Shown: positions 23,577 to 31,148, counted from the stretch's first letter. The stretch is 42,439 nt of DNA from an uncultured Candidatus Saccharibacteria bacterium (GCA_947306585.1 CAMZGX010000002.1:1-42439), one strand, 5' to 3'. A program made the numbers and translations. Notes: generated by a model from the sequence alone, not told the origin.

Positions 23577-23678
23577 ATGAGAAATACACTACGTATTGCA
23601 AGCAACATGGCGTTAGTAGTATTAGCAATCATTGCTAGCTGCTTCGTGATTTATGCTTGGAGTTATTTCGAACAATAA
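23577..23678 (+). CDS. 33-residue single-helix membrane microprotein
   Basis: The ATG opens a 33-codon frame: MRNTLRIASNMALVVLAIIA, then SCFVIYAWSYFEQ and stop. It has two basic residues before, and an acidic and aromatic end after, one hydrophobic helix of about 20 residues (N-in orientation predicted). A TACAAT -10 lies near 23543-23548. The spacing to the ATG leaves a leader of about 22 bases with AAGG/TTAGG elements. A strong terminator starts 2 bases after the stop. Having its own promoter-like site and terminator argues for a real gene. No family is recognised. Confidence 0.6.
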   Translation: MRNTLRIASNMALVVLAIIASCFVIYAWSYFEQ

Positions 23679-23679
23679 A

Positions 23680-23707
23680 AAAGAGCCCGCGTATGGCGGG
23701 CCTTTTT
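23680..23707. terminator. Bidirectional terminator between microprotein gene and pyrF
   Basis: The stem GCCCGC / GCGGGC (23685-23690 and 23696-23701) has an A-run on the left and a T-run on the right, so it serves both convergent genes. Confidence 0.88.
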
Positions 23708-23715
23708 CATAGGAA

Positions 23716-24480
23716 TTAACTGTTAATGTTGGCCAGGATTTTTTCGTAGTTTTCAGCTACGCGAGTTAAGATACTGATCTCTTTGTCTCCGCGAATAAGA
23801 TCGCGACCAATGACAAGGCGGTTAGCACCGGCATTTAAGGCATCGTGTGGTGTCATAATGCGAGCCTGATCATCGCTAGATGAGTTTGGCAAGCGTACGC
23901 CTGGGGTGTTGATCCACATGTCGTTATACTCTTTGTGTTCGCGGATAAAGGCAGCTTCTTTTGGGCTACAAACGATATCGGACATACCAGCATCATGTGC
24001 GGCTTTGACATACTTTAAAACCTGATATTTGGAGCTTGCACCGTATTCGTATTGGCAAGCTTCCTCGGTTTTAGAAGTAAGAACCGTAACAACGCAGCTA
24101 AGAGTACCAGCCTTATTGCAGTCGAGTGTAAAGCGTTTTAGAGCGTCCATGTCTTTAGGATTAGCTTCATTATCGAAATTAATGTTCGAAAGAGCTGCAC
24201 CCATAACATTGATCATGAATGGTTTGTACTCTAAGTAAGCCCTGGCAATAGCGAGCACCTTTACGGGAACCTCGTCGATTTTGACGTCGCAGAAGACCGG
24301 ATAGCCGTGATCTTGGCAATAGCCGATAAAAGATCTATCTTCCGTTGCAAAGAACGCGCGGTCGAGTTTGATAACGGTTCCCTCTGGTAGGATCTTTGCG
24401 TCGATGACAGCCTGAATTTCTTCTCGCGGCACATCGGCACTCCAAATGATTTGATTGTTAGTGAATTGACTTCTTCCCAT
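23716..24480 (-). CDS. pyrF: Orotidine 5'-phosphate decarboxylase
   Basis: PyrF removes the carboxyl group of OMP to give UMP, the last step of pyrimidine synthesis. The 254-residue protein has the catalytic D-x-K-x-x-D motif in FCDVKIDEVP (about residues 71-79), the upstream Lys in VIKLDRAFF, and the phosphate-binding end PGVRLP...VIGRDLIRG. It is slightly longer than the usual 230-240. AGGAGGG precedes the ATG at normal spacing. No other pyrimidine gene is in this window, so substrate supply is unclear; reduced pathways are common in episymbionts. Confidence 0.9.
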   Translation of the reverse strand: MGRSQFTNNQIIWSADVPREEIQAVIDAKILPEGTVIKLDRAFFATEDRSFIGYCQDHGYPVFCDVKIDEVPVKVLAIARAYLEYKPFMINVMGAALSNINFDNEANPKDMDALKRFTLDCNKAGTLSCVVTVLTSKTEEACQYEYGASSKYQVLKYVKAAHDAGMSDIVCSPKEAAFIREHKEYNDMWINTPGVRLPNSSSDDQARIMTPHDALNAGANRLVIGRDLIRGDKEISILTRVAENYEKILANINS

Positions 24481-24586
24481 AACACAAAACCCTCCTTCCT
24501 ATGTTTAAATGTGCAAACCTCTGGCAAAAGCCATTTTAGTTAGGGATATTCTAACATAGTTCTTCTCTGTTGTTAAGGGGTGATGG

Positions 24587-24616
24587 TAGTAGTAGTAATA
24601 ATAATAATAATAATAG
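24587..24616 (+). repeat. Trinucleotide microsatellite (TAG/TAA, ten units)
   Basis: Three TAG, six TAA and one TAG units follow each other without interruption in the gap 24481-24802. The rest of that gap holds a 7-bp hairpin CTTTTAC-TTC-GTAAAAG (24635-24651), the terminator at 24679-24705 and a tRNA fragment. Confidence 0.95.
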
Positions 24617-24678
24617 ACTTATTTTATGGTAAGCCTTTTACTTCGTAAAAGTCTTTCCAAACTGCGTCGATTAGCAAC

Positions 24679-24705
24679 TAAAAAAGCAAGCTTTTTCTGC
24701 TTGCT
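24679..24705 (-). terminator. Terminator-like hairpin downstream of the tRNA-Glu fragment
   Basis: On the minus strand the stem GCAAGC / GCTTGC with a 7-base loop is followed by six T. A competing 9-bp pairing GATTAGCAA (24669-24677) with TTGCTAATC (24701-24709) would exclude it. It looks like the terminator of a lost tRNA-Glu copy. Confidence 0.7.
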
Positions 24706-24717
24706 AATCTTCTTGTT

Positions 24718-24762
24718 TGGTGATCTCGGCGGGAGTAGGCTACGCCTTCTCTCCTTCTCGCT
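24718..24762 (-). pseudogene. Partial tRNA-Glu copy joined to a short repeat
   Basis: 24716-24736 repeats exactly the sequence 24801-24821, which is the 3' end of the intact tRNA-Glu (acceptor arm, CCA and part of the T arm). The copy stops after AGT and continues into AGGCTACGCCTTCT and a CTCGCT end (to 24762), a sequence resembling 25122-25149 next to tRNA-Arg(TCT). Confidence 0.75.
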
Positions 24763-24769
24763 CCCCAAA

Positions 24770-24798
24770 TAAAAAATTGAACCTTTCGGTTCATTTTT
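24770..24798. terminator. Terminator of tRNA-Glu
   Basis: The stem TGAACC / GGTTCA (24778-24783 and 24788-24793) has an A-run before and a T-run after it, so it works on the minus strand just downstream of the tRNA. Confidence 0.85.
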
Positions 24799-24802
24799 AA
24801 TT

Positions 24803-24877
24803 TGGTGATCTCGGCGGGAGTCGAACCCGCGTTGACGGGATGAAAACCCGTTGTACTAACCGTTATACTACGAGACC
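24803..24877 (-). tRNA. tRNA-Glu (anticodon TTC)
   Basis: The acceptor stem GGTCTCG / CGAGATC, discriminator A and encoded CCA (24805-24803) are complete. The anticodon arm CGGGT-TTTCATC-CCG carries TTC. The T arm GCGGGTTCGACTCCCGC is intact. A TATAAT -10 lies at 24902-24897, upstream on the minus strand. Confidence 0.96.
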
Positions 24878-24955
24878 AGTTAGAAACGCTAGGTATATTA
24901 TAGCAAAATTTTCAGATATTTCAAGAGATAACTAGAAAAAAAGAGTTTAATCTGT

Positions 24956-24961
24956 TATAAT
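24956..24961 (+). promoter_or_regulatory. -10 element of the tRNA-Arg pair
   Basis: TATAAT preceded by CTGT lies 12 bases before tRNA-Arg(CCT). No terminator with a T-run is seen before tRNA-Arg(TCT), so both may be one transcript. Confidence 0.6.
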
Positions 24962-24973
24962 GGATGAATACCG

Positions 24974-25050
24974 GGCCTGGTAGCTCAATTGGATAGAGCG
25001 GCTCCGTCCTAAGGAGAAGGTTGTGGGTTCAACTCCCGCCCGGGTCACCA
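24974..25050 (+). tRNA. tRNA-Arg (anticodon CCT)
   Basis: The acceptor stem GGCCTGG / CCGGGTC (with G-U pairs), discriminator A and encoded CCA (25048-25050) are complete. The anticodon loop GTCCTAA carries CCT, flanked by GCTCC and GGAGA. The T arm GTGGGTTCAACTCCCGC is normal. Confidence 0.95.
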
Positions 25051-25156
25051 AAACTTCCGGTGGAAGTTTTGGAAAGGCAAACTCGCGAGCTAGCGAGCGA
25101 GGCAAACTTACCATTCGGGGCAGTAGGCTGAAGCCTTCTTCCCCTCGCTAACACTC
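25048..25156 (+). repeat. Spacer of hairpins and repeats between two tRNA-Arg genes
   Basis: A perfect 11-bp palindrome CCAAAACTTCC-GGT-GGAAGTTTTGG (25048-25072) begins with the CCA of the upstream tRNA. AGGCAAACT occurs at 25075-25083 and 25100-25108 around a GCGAG-rich palindrome. TCGGGGCAGT, covering the 5' end of tRNA-Arg(TCT), occurs at 25115-25124 and 25155-25164; after the first copy comes AGGCTGAAGCCTTCTT and CTCGCT (to 25149), similar to 24734-24762. Confidence 0.8.
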
Positions 25157-25231
25157 GGGGCAGTCGTTCAACGGATAGGACATATCCCCTCTAAGGATAC
25201 AATGCTGGTTCGATTCCAACCTGCCCTACCA
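25157..25231 (+). tRNA. tRNA-Arg (anticodon TCT)
   Basis: The acceptor stem GGGGCAG / CTGCCCT, discriminator A and encoded CCA (25229-25231) are complete. The anticodon stem TATCC / GGATA encloses the loop CCTCTAA with TCT. The T arm CTGGTTCGATTCCAAC is normal. Confidence 0.95.
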
Positions 25232-25236
25232 CATTT

Positions 25237-25264
25237 AAAAAACACCCTTTCGGGTGCTTTTTGT
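25237..25264. terminator. Terminator between tRNA-Arg(TCT) and the YgjV-like gene
   Basis: The stem CACCC / GGGTG with a TTTC loop has an A-run before and a T-run after it. It can serve both convergent transcripts. Confidence 0.85.
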
Positions 25265-25272
25265 TTGAGTTT

Positions 25273-25821
25273 TTATAAAACTTTTTTCTGCCAGGTTTTT
25301 TTCTTTTTGCCAATAATATCAATATTAATAAAGCCAATGGTAGCTGCGGCAACTTCAAGGAAAGTCATAATAAAGAGTGCGTAGTTTCCGGTAGCGAAGG
25401 TATAGACGAGATATGGCGAATTGCCAACGGCATTGCCAAGACGGATCCATTTTACCTTGCCATACCAGAGTGAAAAAGCAAAAATTAGGGATCCTGCATA
25501 AGGTAAAATTGATAGTGGACCAGACCAGCTGACAATAGTGCAAATCGTCATGGCGATATAGATCAAAATGAGTACCCAGAATGGTGCGCGCTTTTTGCCA
25601 AATCTAGTGAAGATGTAATCACGGACAAAACTTACGGATGCCATTAGAGCACCAGTGAATGCGTTCTTGGTTAAGTACTGTGCAACAATAAAAGCTTCGG
25701 AAGCGGTCTGTAGAATCATAAGTGGACGCTTCTTTTTGAGTTGCATACTGACAACTGTACAAATAAGTGCAAGCACACCAAAAGTCTGCCCCAAAATAAA
25801 TGCCACAAGCTCATTATCCAT
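25273..25821 (-). CDS. YgjV-like inner-membrane protein
   Basis: The 182-residue protein has about six hydrophobic helices and matches the YgjV family of small bacterial inner-membrane proteins of unknown function: GQTFGVLALICTVVSMQLKK, then LTKNAFTGALMASVSFVRDY, and LGNAVGNSPYLVYTFATGNY. The C-terminus is strongly basic. A perfect TATAAT (25833-25828) lies 6 bases before the ATG, with no ribosome binding site, so the message is probably leaderless. Confidence 0.82.
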   Translation of the reverse strand: MDNELVAFILGQTFGVLALICTVVSMQLKKKRPLMILQTASEAFIVAQYLTKNAFTGALMASVSFVRDYIFTRFGKKRAPFWVLILIYIAMTICTIVSWSGPLSILPYAGSLIFAFSLWYGKVKWIRLGNAVGNSPYLVYTFATGNYALFIMTFLEVAAATIGFINIDIIGKKKKTWQKKVL

Positions 25822-25846
25822 AACTCAATTATAGCATAAGCGATTT

Positions 25847-26803
25847 TTAGTATTTGAGATATCTTTTAGTAATCTTTGGAGTCTTTGCTAATTGTTTTTG
25901 ATCTTCAAAAGAAATAGTAGTGAAATAAGTTGGATAGGCAAAATTAATTCTATGAAGATCTTTATGCCAAGTTGTGACGGCGCCAGAAATAATAAGTCTC
26001 TTTTGAAGAGTTTTCTTGTCAAGGCGAGTATTTTTTGCAAGTAGATTGCGGGTTGGACTAACTACTCCGCGACTGCTTCGCCAGACAATATCGATGATTG
26101 GCGGTACGACGCCATTGTGCATGTGTCCAGAAACGAAATAGTCAAATTCTTTTAGTTTTGTTTGAACTTTAGGATCTGTTAATACGACTGGAGAGTGAAT
26201 AAGCGCAAACTTTTGCTTCCCAGCTGGAAGTTTAGAAAGAAGTGATTGATCGAGACTATCGAGCTCGTTAATAAACTCTTCGACACTTTCTTTGGTTGGA
26301 GTGAATACGGTAGTTTTCTTGTCACTATGATAGAAATTATAATAAGCAGCTTTTTGAGTGATACCGACAACGAAAATATTTTCATCTTCATATTTTTCAT
26401 TATCAAGATAGAAAACATTAGCTAAGTTATTTAGTTTTTTTATGAACTTCTCATTTTTATAATAGGCGTATTTTTCGCCAGTTTTCTTTCGATGCTCCTT
26501 GGTAGCTAACTTATATTCATCGTGGTTACCAACTGAAATGAGAGTGGTTGCGATCTGACCAAGTTTTTCGAAAAAGTCGAGTAATCTGTTTTCTTCTTTT
26601 TCGTCAAAAATTAAATCGTTATAATCAACAATGTCACCAGGTACAAAAATATAGTTTGGTTCCCTTTTCTTGATAATTTGAACAAGGGCGTTAAGTTTTC
26701 TTGAAGAAACGCGATCACTAAAATGAATATCTGATATTACGCAGATTTTTAACTGTGACTTTTCTGAATATAATTTAATCTTAGTTTCGTGAAATAATTT
26801 CAT
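25847..26803 (-). CDS. Calcineurin-like metallophosphoesterase
   Basis: The 318-residue protein carries the five metal-binding motifs of the family in order: ISDIHFSD (D-x-H, about 25-32), VPGDIVDY (G-D), SVGNHDEY (G-N-H-D), ALIHSP (H) and VSGHMHNG (G-H-x-H). It has no signal peptide or membrane helix in the first 30 residues. Substrate cannot be told; related proteins cleave phosphodiesters such as lipid A precursors or nucleotides. Its ATG overlaps the TAA of the methyltransferase gene (TAATG), so the two are translationally coupled. Confidence 0.87.
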   Translation of the reverse strand: MKLFHETKIKLYSEKSQLKICVISDIHFSDRVSSRKLNALVQIIKKREPNYIFVPGDIVDYNDLIFDEKEENRLLDFFEKLGQIATTLISVGNHDEYKLATKEHRKKTGEKYAYYKNEKFIKKLNNLANVFYLDNEKYEDENIFVVGITQKAAYYNFYHSDKKTTVFTPTKESVEEFINELDSLDQSLLSKLPAGKQKFALIHSPVVLTDPKVQTKLKEFDYFVSGHMHNGVVPPIIDIVWRSSRGVVSPTRNLLAKNTRLDKKTLQKRLIISGAVTTWHKDLHRINFAYPTYFTTISFEDQKQLAKTPKITKRYLKY

Positions 26804-27552
26804 TATTTCTTTATGAGCTTATAGTAAATGCTTGGGGCAAAACGAACGGCTGCAAAAGGTTTTTGAACCGCTTTCTCCATTTTTACGAGAGTCTTAGTCT
26901 TAAACATTTTCTTGAGACGAGCAGAGCGGAAGTTGGAAACGGAAAGAATATTGTCGATTTCAAAACCAGTTTTCTTAAAGAGATCTTCGATCCATTTTGG
27001 GTGATAGTTGAAGAAGCCGTCTTTATCGATTTCGGTAAGGTTTGAAGGTTTTTTATCAAAAGGATTAACCTTTGATTTCTTGAACCAATAGCGGAACATT
27101 CTTGGAAGAGTCTTCTTGTTTGCAACTTCGATAACGAGTACGCCACCTGGCTTTAAGATGCGGTGAAGTTCTTTCATAACCTTCTTCATATCTTTGAAGT
27201 GGTGGGTTGCGCGAACCATGATCATGCCATCAAAAGTATTATCTTTGAATGGAATGTTATAGATATCGCCCTGTTTGGTATTAACTTTTTTGCCAAATTC
27301 TTTCTTTGCATCATCGAGCTCGGTTTGAGAGTAATCAAAAATCCAAACTTTCTTAGCGCGGTCGAGATATTCTTTAGCGAGGCGGCCGTAACCACCAGCA
27401 ATATCAACAAATTCATCCATTTGTTCTGGAAGGAGGCGACGAATAGCAATGCGGTCTGCCATATCTTCATATTTGCGATCGGCATCTTCCCAGAAGATTT
27501 TTCTATAATCGTATCCGTTATAATCTGAAACAATGTTTTCTGCTTTTTTCAT
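26803..27552 (-). CDS. Class I SAM-dependent methyltransferase
   Basis: The 249-residue protein has a Rossmann methyltransferase core. Motif I is VDIAGGYGRLA (SAM binding), motif II is VWIFDYSQTELDDAK, then QGDIYNIPFKDNTFDGMIMV and the late motif HRILKPGGVLVIEV. This resembles the UbiE/Methyltransf_11 type. The C-terminus is basic and hydrophobic, which may bring it to the membrane. Substrate is unknown. TATAAT at 27564-27559 lies 6 bases before the ATG with no ribosome binding site, so it is another leaderless candidate. It is divergent from the gene at 27641, which is arranged the same way. Confidence 0.85.
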   Translation of the reverse strand: MKKAENIVSDYNGYDYRKIFWEDADRKYEDMADRIAIRRLLPEQMDEFVDIAGGYGRLAKEYLDRAKKVWIFDYSQTELDDAKKEFGKKVNTKQGDIYNIPFKDNTFDGMIMVRATHHFKDMKKVMKELHRILKPGGVLVIEVANKKTLPRMFRYWFKKSKVNPFDKKPSNLTEIDKDGFFNYHPKWIEDLFKKTGFEIDNILSVSNFRSARLKKMFKTKTLVKMEKAVQKPFAAVRFAPSIYYKLIKK

Positions 27553-27640
27553 TCTTATATTATAACATAAAAGCGTGTTTCTTGGGGTGAGCCGGGCTTT
27601 AATACTATTTTCTAAATAACGGTTATGTTATAATGATGGT

Positions 27641-28312
27641 ATGAATCCAGAGCAACAACAACCTGTTATGCCACCTGCAAATGATTTTTTGTCAAGGATG
27701 GATATGGCAACTATGCCACAACCAACTGAGCCTGAGAAAAAAGGCCTTTCAAAGAATGCTATTATTGGAATCGTCGCAGGTGTAATCGTGTTAATCGGTG
27801 CAGTAATTGGCATCGTAATGATGATTAGCCCTCAGAAGGCTGAACCAACATTGCCAAGCAATCCTGAACAGGGTGATGATGATCCAGAAGGTCCTGATGT
27901 TAATGAAGAACTTGAAGCTCGTAATAAGCTTCGCGCAGATGACTTACTTGCAGTAAAACAGGCAGTGAACGCTTACCAAGCAGCGCCAGCTGCAGACGGA
28001 CAGCTTCCTGGTCCAGAAGTAGAAGAATGGGAGTGGATGATTAAAAATTATTCGCCTAATGGCGTAGTAAAAGATGGCGCAGATGATTCAATCTATACGG
28101 TTGGAGCAGTTTGTAAGTTTGGTGAATCTTGTGTTGATATTTCTTCCCTAACTTGGGAAAATGACAAACATAAAATCTTTGCACTTTATAATGCGGATTG
28201 TAAAGGCAAAACTAAAGAAAACGTAATTGTCTCAAGTACAAGAAAACGTCGTGTTGCAATCTTTGCAATCATCGAGAATGACGAGTTTATTTGTACCACA
28301 AATGGTGATTAG
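27641..28312 (+). CDS. Bitopic membrane protein with Cys-containing outer domain
   Basis: The 223-residue product has a Pro/Gln-rich cytoplasmic start (about 1-44), one membrane helix (about 45-67), an acidic Pro/Glu/Asp linker, and an outer domain (about 85-223). That domain starts with a helix (NKLRADDLLAVKQAVNAYQ) followed by a small beta region with two Cys pairs (CKFGESC; later Cys in ADCKG and FICTT). The helix-plus-beta layout recalls pseudopilin-like proteins of CPR bacteria, but the cytoplasmic extension is not normal for them, so I leave the family open. TATAAT (27629-27634) is 6 bases before the ATG. The stop overlaps that of dnaG. Confidence 0.72.
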   Translation: MNPEQQQPVMPPANDFLSRMDMATMPQPTEPEKKGLSKNAIIGIVAGVIVLIGAVIGIVMMISPQKAEPTLPSNPEQGDDDPEGPDVNEELEARNKLRADDLLAVKQAVNAYQAAPAADGQLPGPEVEEWEWMIKNYSPNGVVKDGADDSIYTVGAVCKFGESCVDISSLTWENDKHKIFALYNADCKGKTKENVIVSSTRKRRVAIFAIIENDEFICTTNGD

Positions 28313-29940
28313 TTAAGTTTACTGCGGAGAGCTTGGATCTTTCTAAGAATCTTCGCAGTTTTTTCATCGTCTTCTTCAGCGGCTTCGAGTTCTTTGGTGA
28401 GGTCATCGATTTCAGATTGAATGATTTCTTCATTGTAGCGATCCATCAAGAATCTTGCTTCCCTCTTCAGTTGCTCTTCGTCATATTTAGAAAATTCCTT
28501 TTCGAAGATTAATTCTAGTTCAGAAATTCTGGTTTCATCTTCTGGAAATTCGAGTCTAATTTCGCCGCCAGCAGCACCACCATAAACAAGAATAGCCTCG
28601 AGTGAATCACGAAGTTTTTTAGCTTCATCGGAAGTTATTTTCTTCTTTTCGGTCTTAATGGTTTTGAGATGAGGCTTTTTCTCCTTTTGCTCAACTTTCT
28701 TTTCTTCGAGATCAGAAACAGAGACCTCAAGTTTTTCAGCAACCATGTTCATGTAATGTTTGCGTTCAACAGCATCAGGAATTGATTCGATTAATTTCAT
28801 AGCGATATCGGAATATTCTTTCTTACCTGGTCCAGAATAAATGTCGACGCGCTCCTCGTATTTATTAAGTAGCCAGTCAATAGCAGGCTCACAACGCTCG
28901 ACACATTTTTGCCAAGCTTCTGGTGACTTCTGGATTAGTTCGTCTGGGTCTTTGGCGCCATCATAGCCAGAGATAATTTTAAGATTGATGCCAAGATTAT
29001 TGGCAAGGTTGATTGCGCGTTCGGCAGCTTTTACACCAGCTTCGTCGCCGTCATAAGCGAGACGAATATCATCGGTTAAGCGGTTTAAGATTTTTAGGTG
29101 TTGTTCAGTCATAGCGGTACCAGAAGTTGCGACTGCTTCAGGGACACCTGCTTGGTGTGAGCTGATCACGTCCATGTTTCCTTCAACAATCACAACGTAA
29201 CCAGAGCGACGAATGTGCTCTTTAGCCTGAGCGAGGCCGAAGATGAAACGAGACTTATTGAAGAGTAGAGTTTCGGGGGTGTTGAGATATTTTGGTTCAC
29301 CTTCACCAACGATGCGTCCAGTATAGCCAATAATGTTTTCAGAATTATCAAAGAATGGAATCATCATGCGACCTTTAAAAAGATCGCCATTGTATTGGTT
29401 AACAAGTCCAGCATCTTTGAGTTCGGTCAAAGTGAAGCCTTTAGATTTTAGGAATTTAATAAGGTTATCTTTCCCTTTTGGTGCATAGCCGATACGAAAA
29501 TCGAGCACGGTCTTTTTGTTCATGTTGCGTTTATAGAAAACGTACTCGCAGACAGCTTTATTTTTTGAAAGACAGAACTGATAGTATTTGGTGGCAAGTT
29601 CAAGAGCTTCTTTCATGCGAGTCTTGTGCTTAGCAACCTTTTGATCGTCGCCAGAATATTGTTTGAGTTCGACGCCAGCTTGTTGAGCTAGTTTTTCCAT
29701 AGCTTCACGGAATGAGATTCCCTCCACTTCCATTACGAAGGTAAAGATGTCACCACCTTTGTTGGCGGAGAAATCGTGCCAGATGCCTTTATCTGGAGAC
29801 ACCATAAAACTAGGGGTTTTATCTACACCCCATGGTGAACGGCCTTTCAAGGTTCGCCCAGCACGCTTAAGTTCGATGTATTGCCCGACTACATCTTCAA
29901 CTGGCAACCTCGCCTTAATTTCCTCCTTGGCGTCTTGCAT
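28309..29940 (-). CDS. dnaG: DNA primase lacking zinc ligands
   Basis: DnaG makes the RNA primers for DNA replication. The 543-residue protein keeps the whole family layout: the N-terminal CHC2-type domain with DKTPSFMVSPDKGIWHDF, the primase core, and the Toprim domain with EGNMDV and YDGDEAGVKAA. The four zinc ligands expected in the first domain are all replaced: S35 and G38 instead of C-P-F-H, D56 and A59 instead of the C-F-G-C pair. So the domain probably folds without zinc. The C-terminal helicase-binding part is present, with Lys/Glu-rich coils. TATACT (29955-29950) lies 9 bases before the ATG, with no ribosome binding site. Confidence 0.93.
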   Translation of the reverse strand: MQDAKEEIKARLPVEDVVGQYIELKRAGRTLKGRSPWGVDKTPSFMVSPDKGIWHDFSANKGGDIFTFVMEVEGISFREAMEKLAQQAGVELKQYSGDDQKVAKHKTRMKEALELATKYYQFCLSKNKAVCEYVFYKRNMNKKTVLDFRIGYAPKGKDNLIKFLKSKGFTLTELKDAGLVNQYNGDLFKGRMMIPFFDNSENIIGYTGRIVGEGEPKYLNTPETLLFNKSRFIFGLAQAKEHIRRSGYVVIVEGNMDVISSHQAGVPEAVATSGTAMTEQHLKILNRLTDDIRLAYDGDEAGVKAAERAINLANNLGINLKIISGYDGAKDPDELIQKSPEAWQKCVERCEPAIDWLLNKYEERVDIYSGPGKKEYSDIAMKLIESIPDAVERKHYMNMVAEKLEVSVSDLEEKKVEQKEKKPHLKTIKTEKKKITSDEAKKLRDSLEAILVYGGAAGGEIRLEFPEDETRISELELIFEKEFSKYDEEQLKREARFLMDRYNEEIIQSEIDDLTKELEAAEEDDEKTAKILRKIQALRSKLN

Positions 29941-30013
29941 ACTACTATTAGTATAGCATATTATCTCTGTTAAAGTCTTGTTGTTTTTCGAAGATTTATG
30001 CTACAATATGCTT

Positions 30014-30661
30014 ATGGATAATATGGCTTATCTTCAGCAAATTGCTGGAGTCGACAATAGTATGAAAGCTAAGGCTAACCCAAAAAGCCCATTTAGTAAA
30101 TTTTTAAATGTTTGGACTTTTGTTGGTTTAGGTATTTTTATTGTTTTGATCATCGGTGTTGCTTTGCTTGTAGCAGCCTTAAATAAAGTTGATACTAAAG
30201 ATCAGGACTTAATGCAACAGAGTTATTGGAGATCTCGCTATATTGTTGAAGAAACAATGGAGAAATATTCTGAAAACTTGAAGAATTCTGATATTCGCGA
30301 TAAAACCTCTTCCCTTAAAAGCGTCTTGAATGAAATCATGCTGAATAGCAAAAACTTGCTTTTGGATAAAAATGGCTTTGATATTGAAAGTATAAATGAA
30401 GACGATGATCCAATCGCAGTGGAACAAAAGAAATTTAACACTGAATTTAATACAGAGCTCGAGAATGCACGCCTTAATGGTATTTTAGATAGAATTTATA
30501 TTCGTGAAGTAGCAATGCAAATCGCTTACCTCAGATCATATCAATCTGAGATTGTTGAACGTACAAAAGATGATGATATTAGAAGTGTCGCAGAAAAGGC
30601 TAAGAATAACTTAGATAATTTATACGATCAGTTCCAAAACTTTAATAGCTTAATGATTTAG
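30014..30661 (+). CDS. Bitopic membrane protein of unknown function
   Basis: The product is about 215 residues with a short cytoplasmic start, one strong membrane helix near residues 35-57 and a mostly helical, charged outer or coiled domain. I do not recognise the family. The frame is open from 29978, but TACAAT at 30002-30007 puts the transcription start at about 30013, so the ATG at 30014 (MDNMAYLQQIAG) is the likely start of a leaderless message. The next gene follows after 7 bases, and its ribosome binding site overlaps this stop. Confidence 0.68.
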   Translation: MDNMAYLQQIAGVDNSMKAKANPKSPFSKFLNVWTFVGLGIFIVLIIGVALLVAALNKVDTKDQDLMQQSYWRSRYIVEETMEKYSENLKNSDIRDKTSSLKSVLNEIMLNSKNLLLDKNGFDIESINEDDDPIAVEQKKFNTEFNTELENARLNGILDRIYIREVAMQIAYLRSYQSEIVERTKDDDIRSVAEKAKNNLDNLYDQFQNFNSLMI

Positions 30662-30668
30662 GAGGAAT

Positions 30669-31148
30669 ATGCCGAAAGAAGAAAAAAAGACCGGACTTAG
30701 AGTAAGCTGGGAAGCTGAAGAATATGTAACTTATGATAAAAATTCGGGTTGGTATATTGGACTTGCAATCGTTGGTATCGCATTGGTTGCGCTTGCGGTT
30801 TGGCTCCAACAATGGATTTTCGCAGCAGTGATCGTATTAGCATTTATTTCCCTTTTGATTTACGAGCTTCGTCCACCAAGGAAGATTAAGTACGTGGTTG
30901 ACGCAAAAGGTTTAACTGAAGGCGAAAGAGTTTACCGCTTTGAGGATTATCGTGCATTTGGAATTTTGCAACACGACAAACACTTCGCAATTGTCTTAAT
31001 GCCAAGAAAAAGATTTTCACCAGCTGTAACTGTTTATTTCCCTGAAGCTAAGGGTGAAGAAATCGTAGATGTCTTTGGCGCAAGGTTACCAATGGAAAAT
31101 GTAAAACTTGATATGATTGATAAAATCGTAAGAAAGTTGCGTATCTAA
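30669..31148 (+). CDS. Small membrane protein with PH-like C-terminal domain
   Basis: The 159-residue protein has a charged start (KEEKKTGLRVSWEAEEYVTYDK), two adjacent membrane helices (about 30-50 and 51-68), and a C-terminal soluble domain of about 85 residues with alternating beta strands and a final helix (LDMIDKIVRKLRI). The two-helix-plus-beta arrangement resembles bacterial PH-like membrane proteins, but I see no diagnostic residues. AGGAGG overlaps the previous stop, so the two genes are one transcript. Confidence 0.72.
   Translation: MPKEEKKTGLRVSWEAEEYVTYDKNSGWYIGLAIVGIALVALAVWLQQWIFAAVIVLAFISLLIYELRPPRKIKYVVDAKGLTEGERVYRFEDYRAFGILQHDKHFAIVLMPRKRFSPAVTVYFPEAKGEEIVDVFGARLPMENVKLDMIDKIVRKLRI

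Noticed and set aside
24587-24616. A second origin based on TAG/TAA trios
   Set aside because: No DnaA box lies at the correct side and distance, while the dnaA-dnaN gap has all the expected parts.
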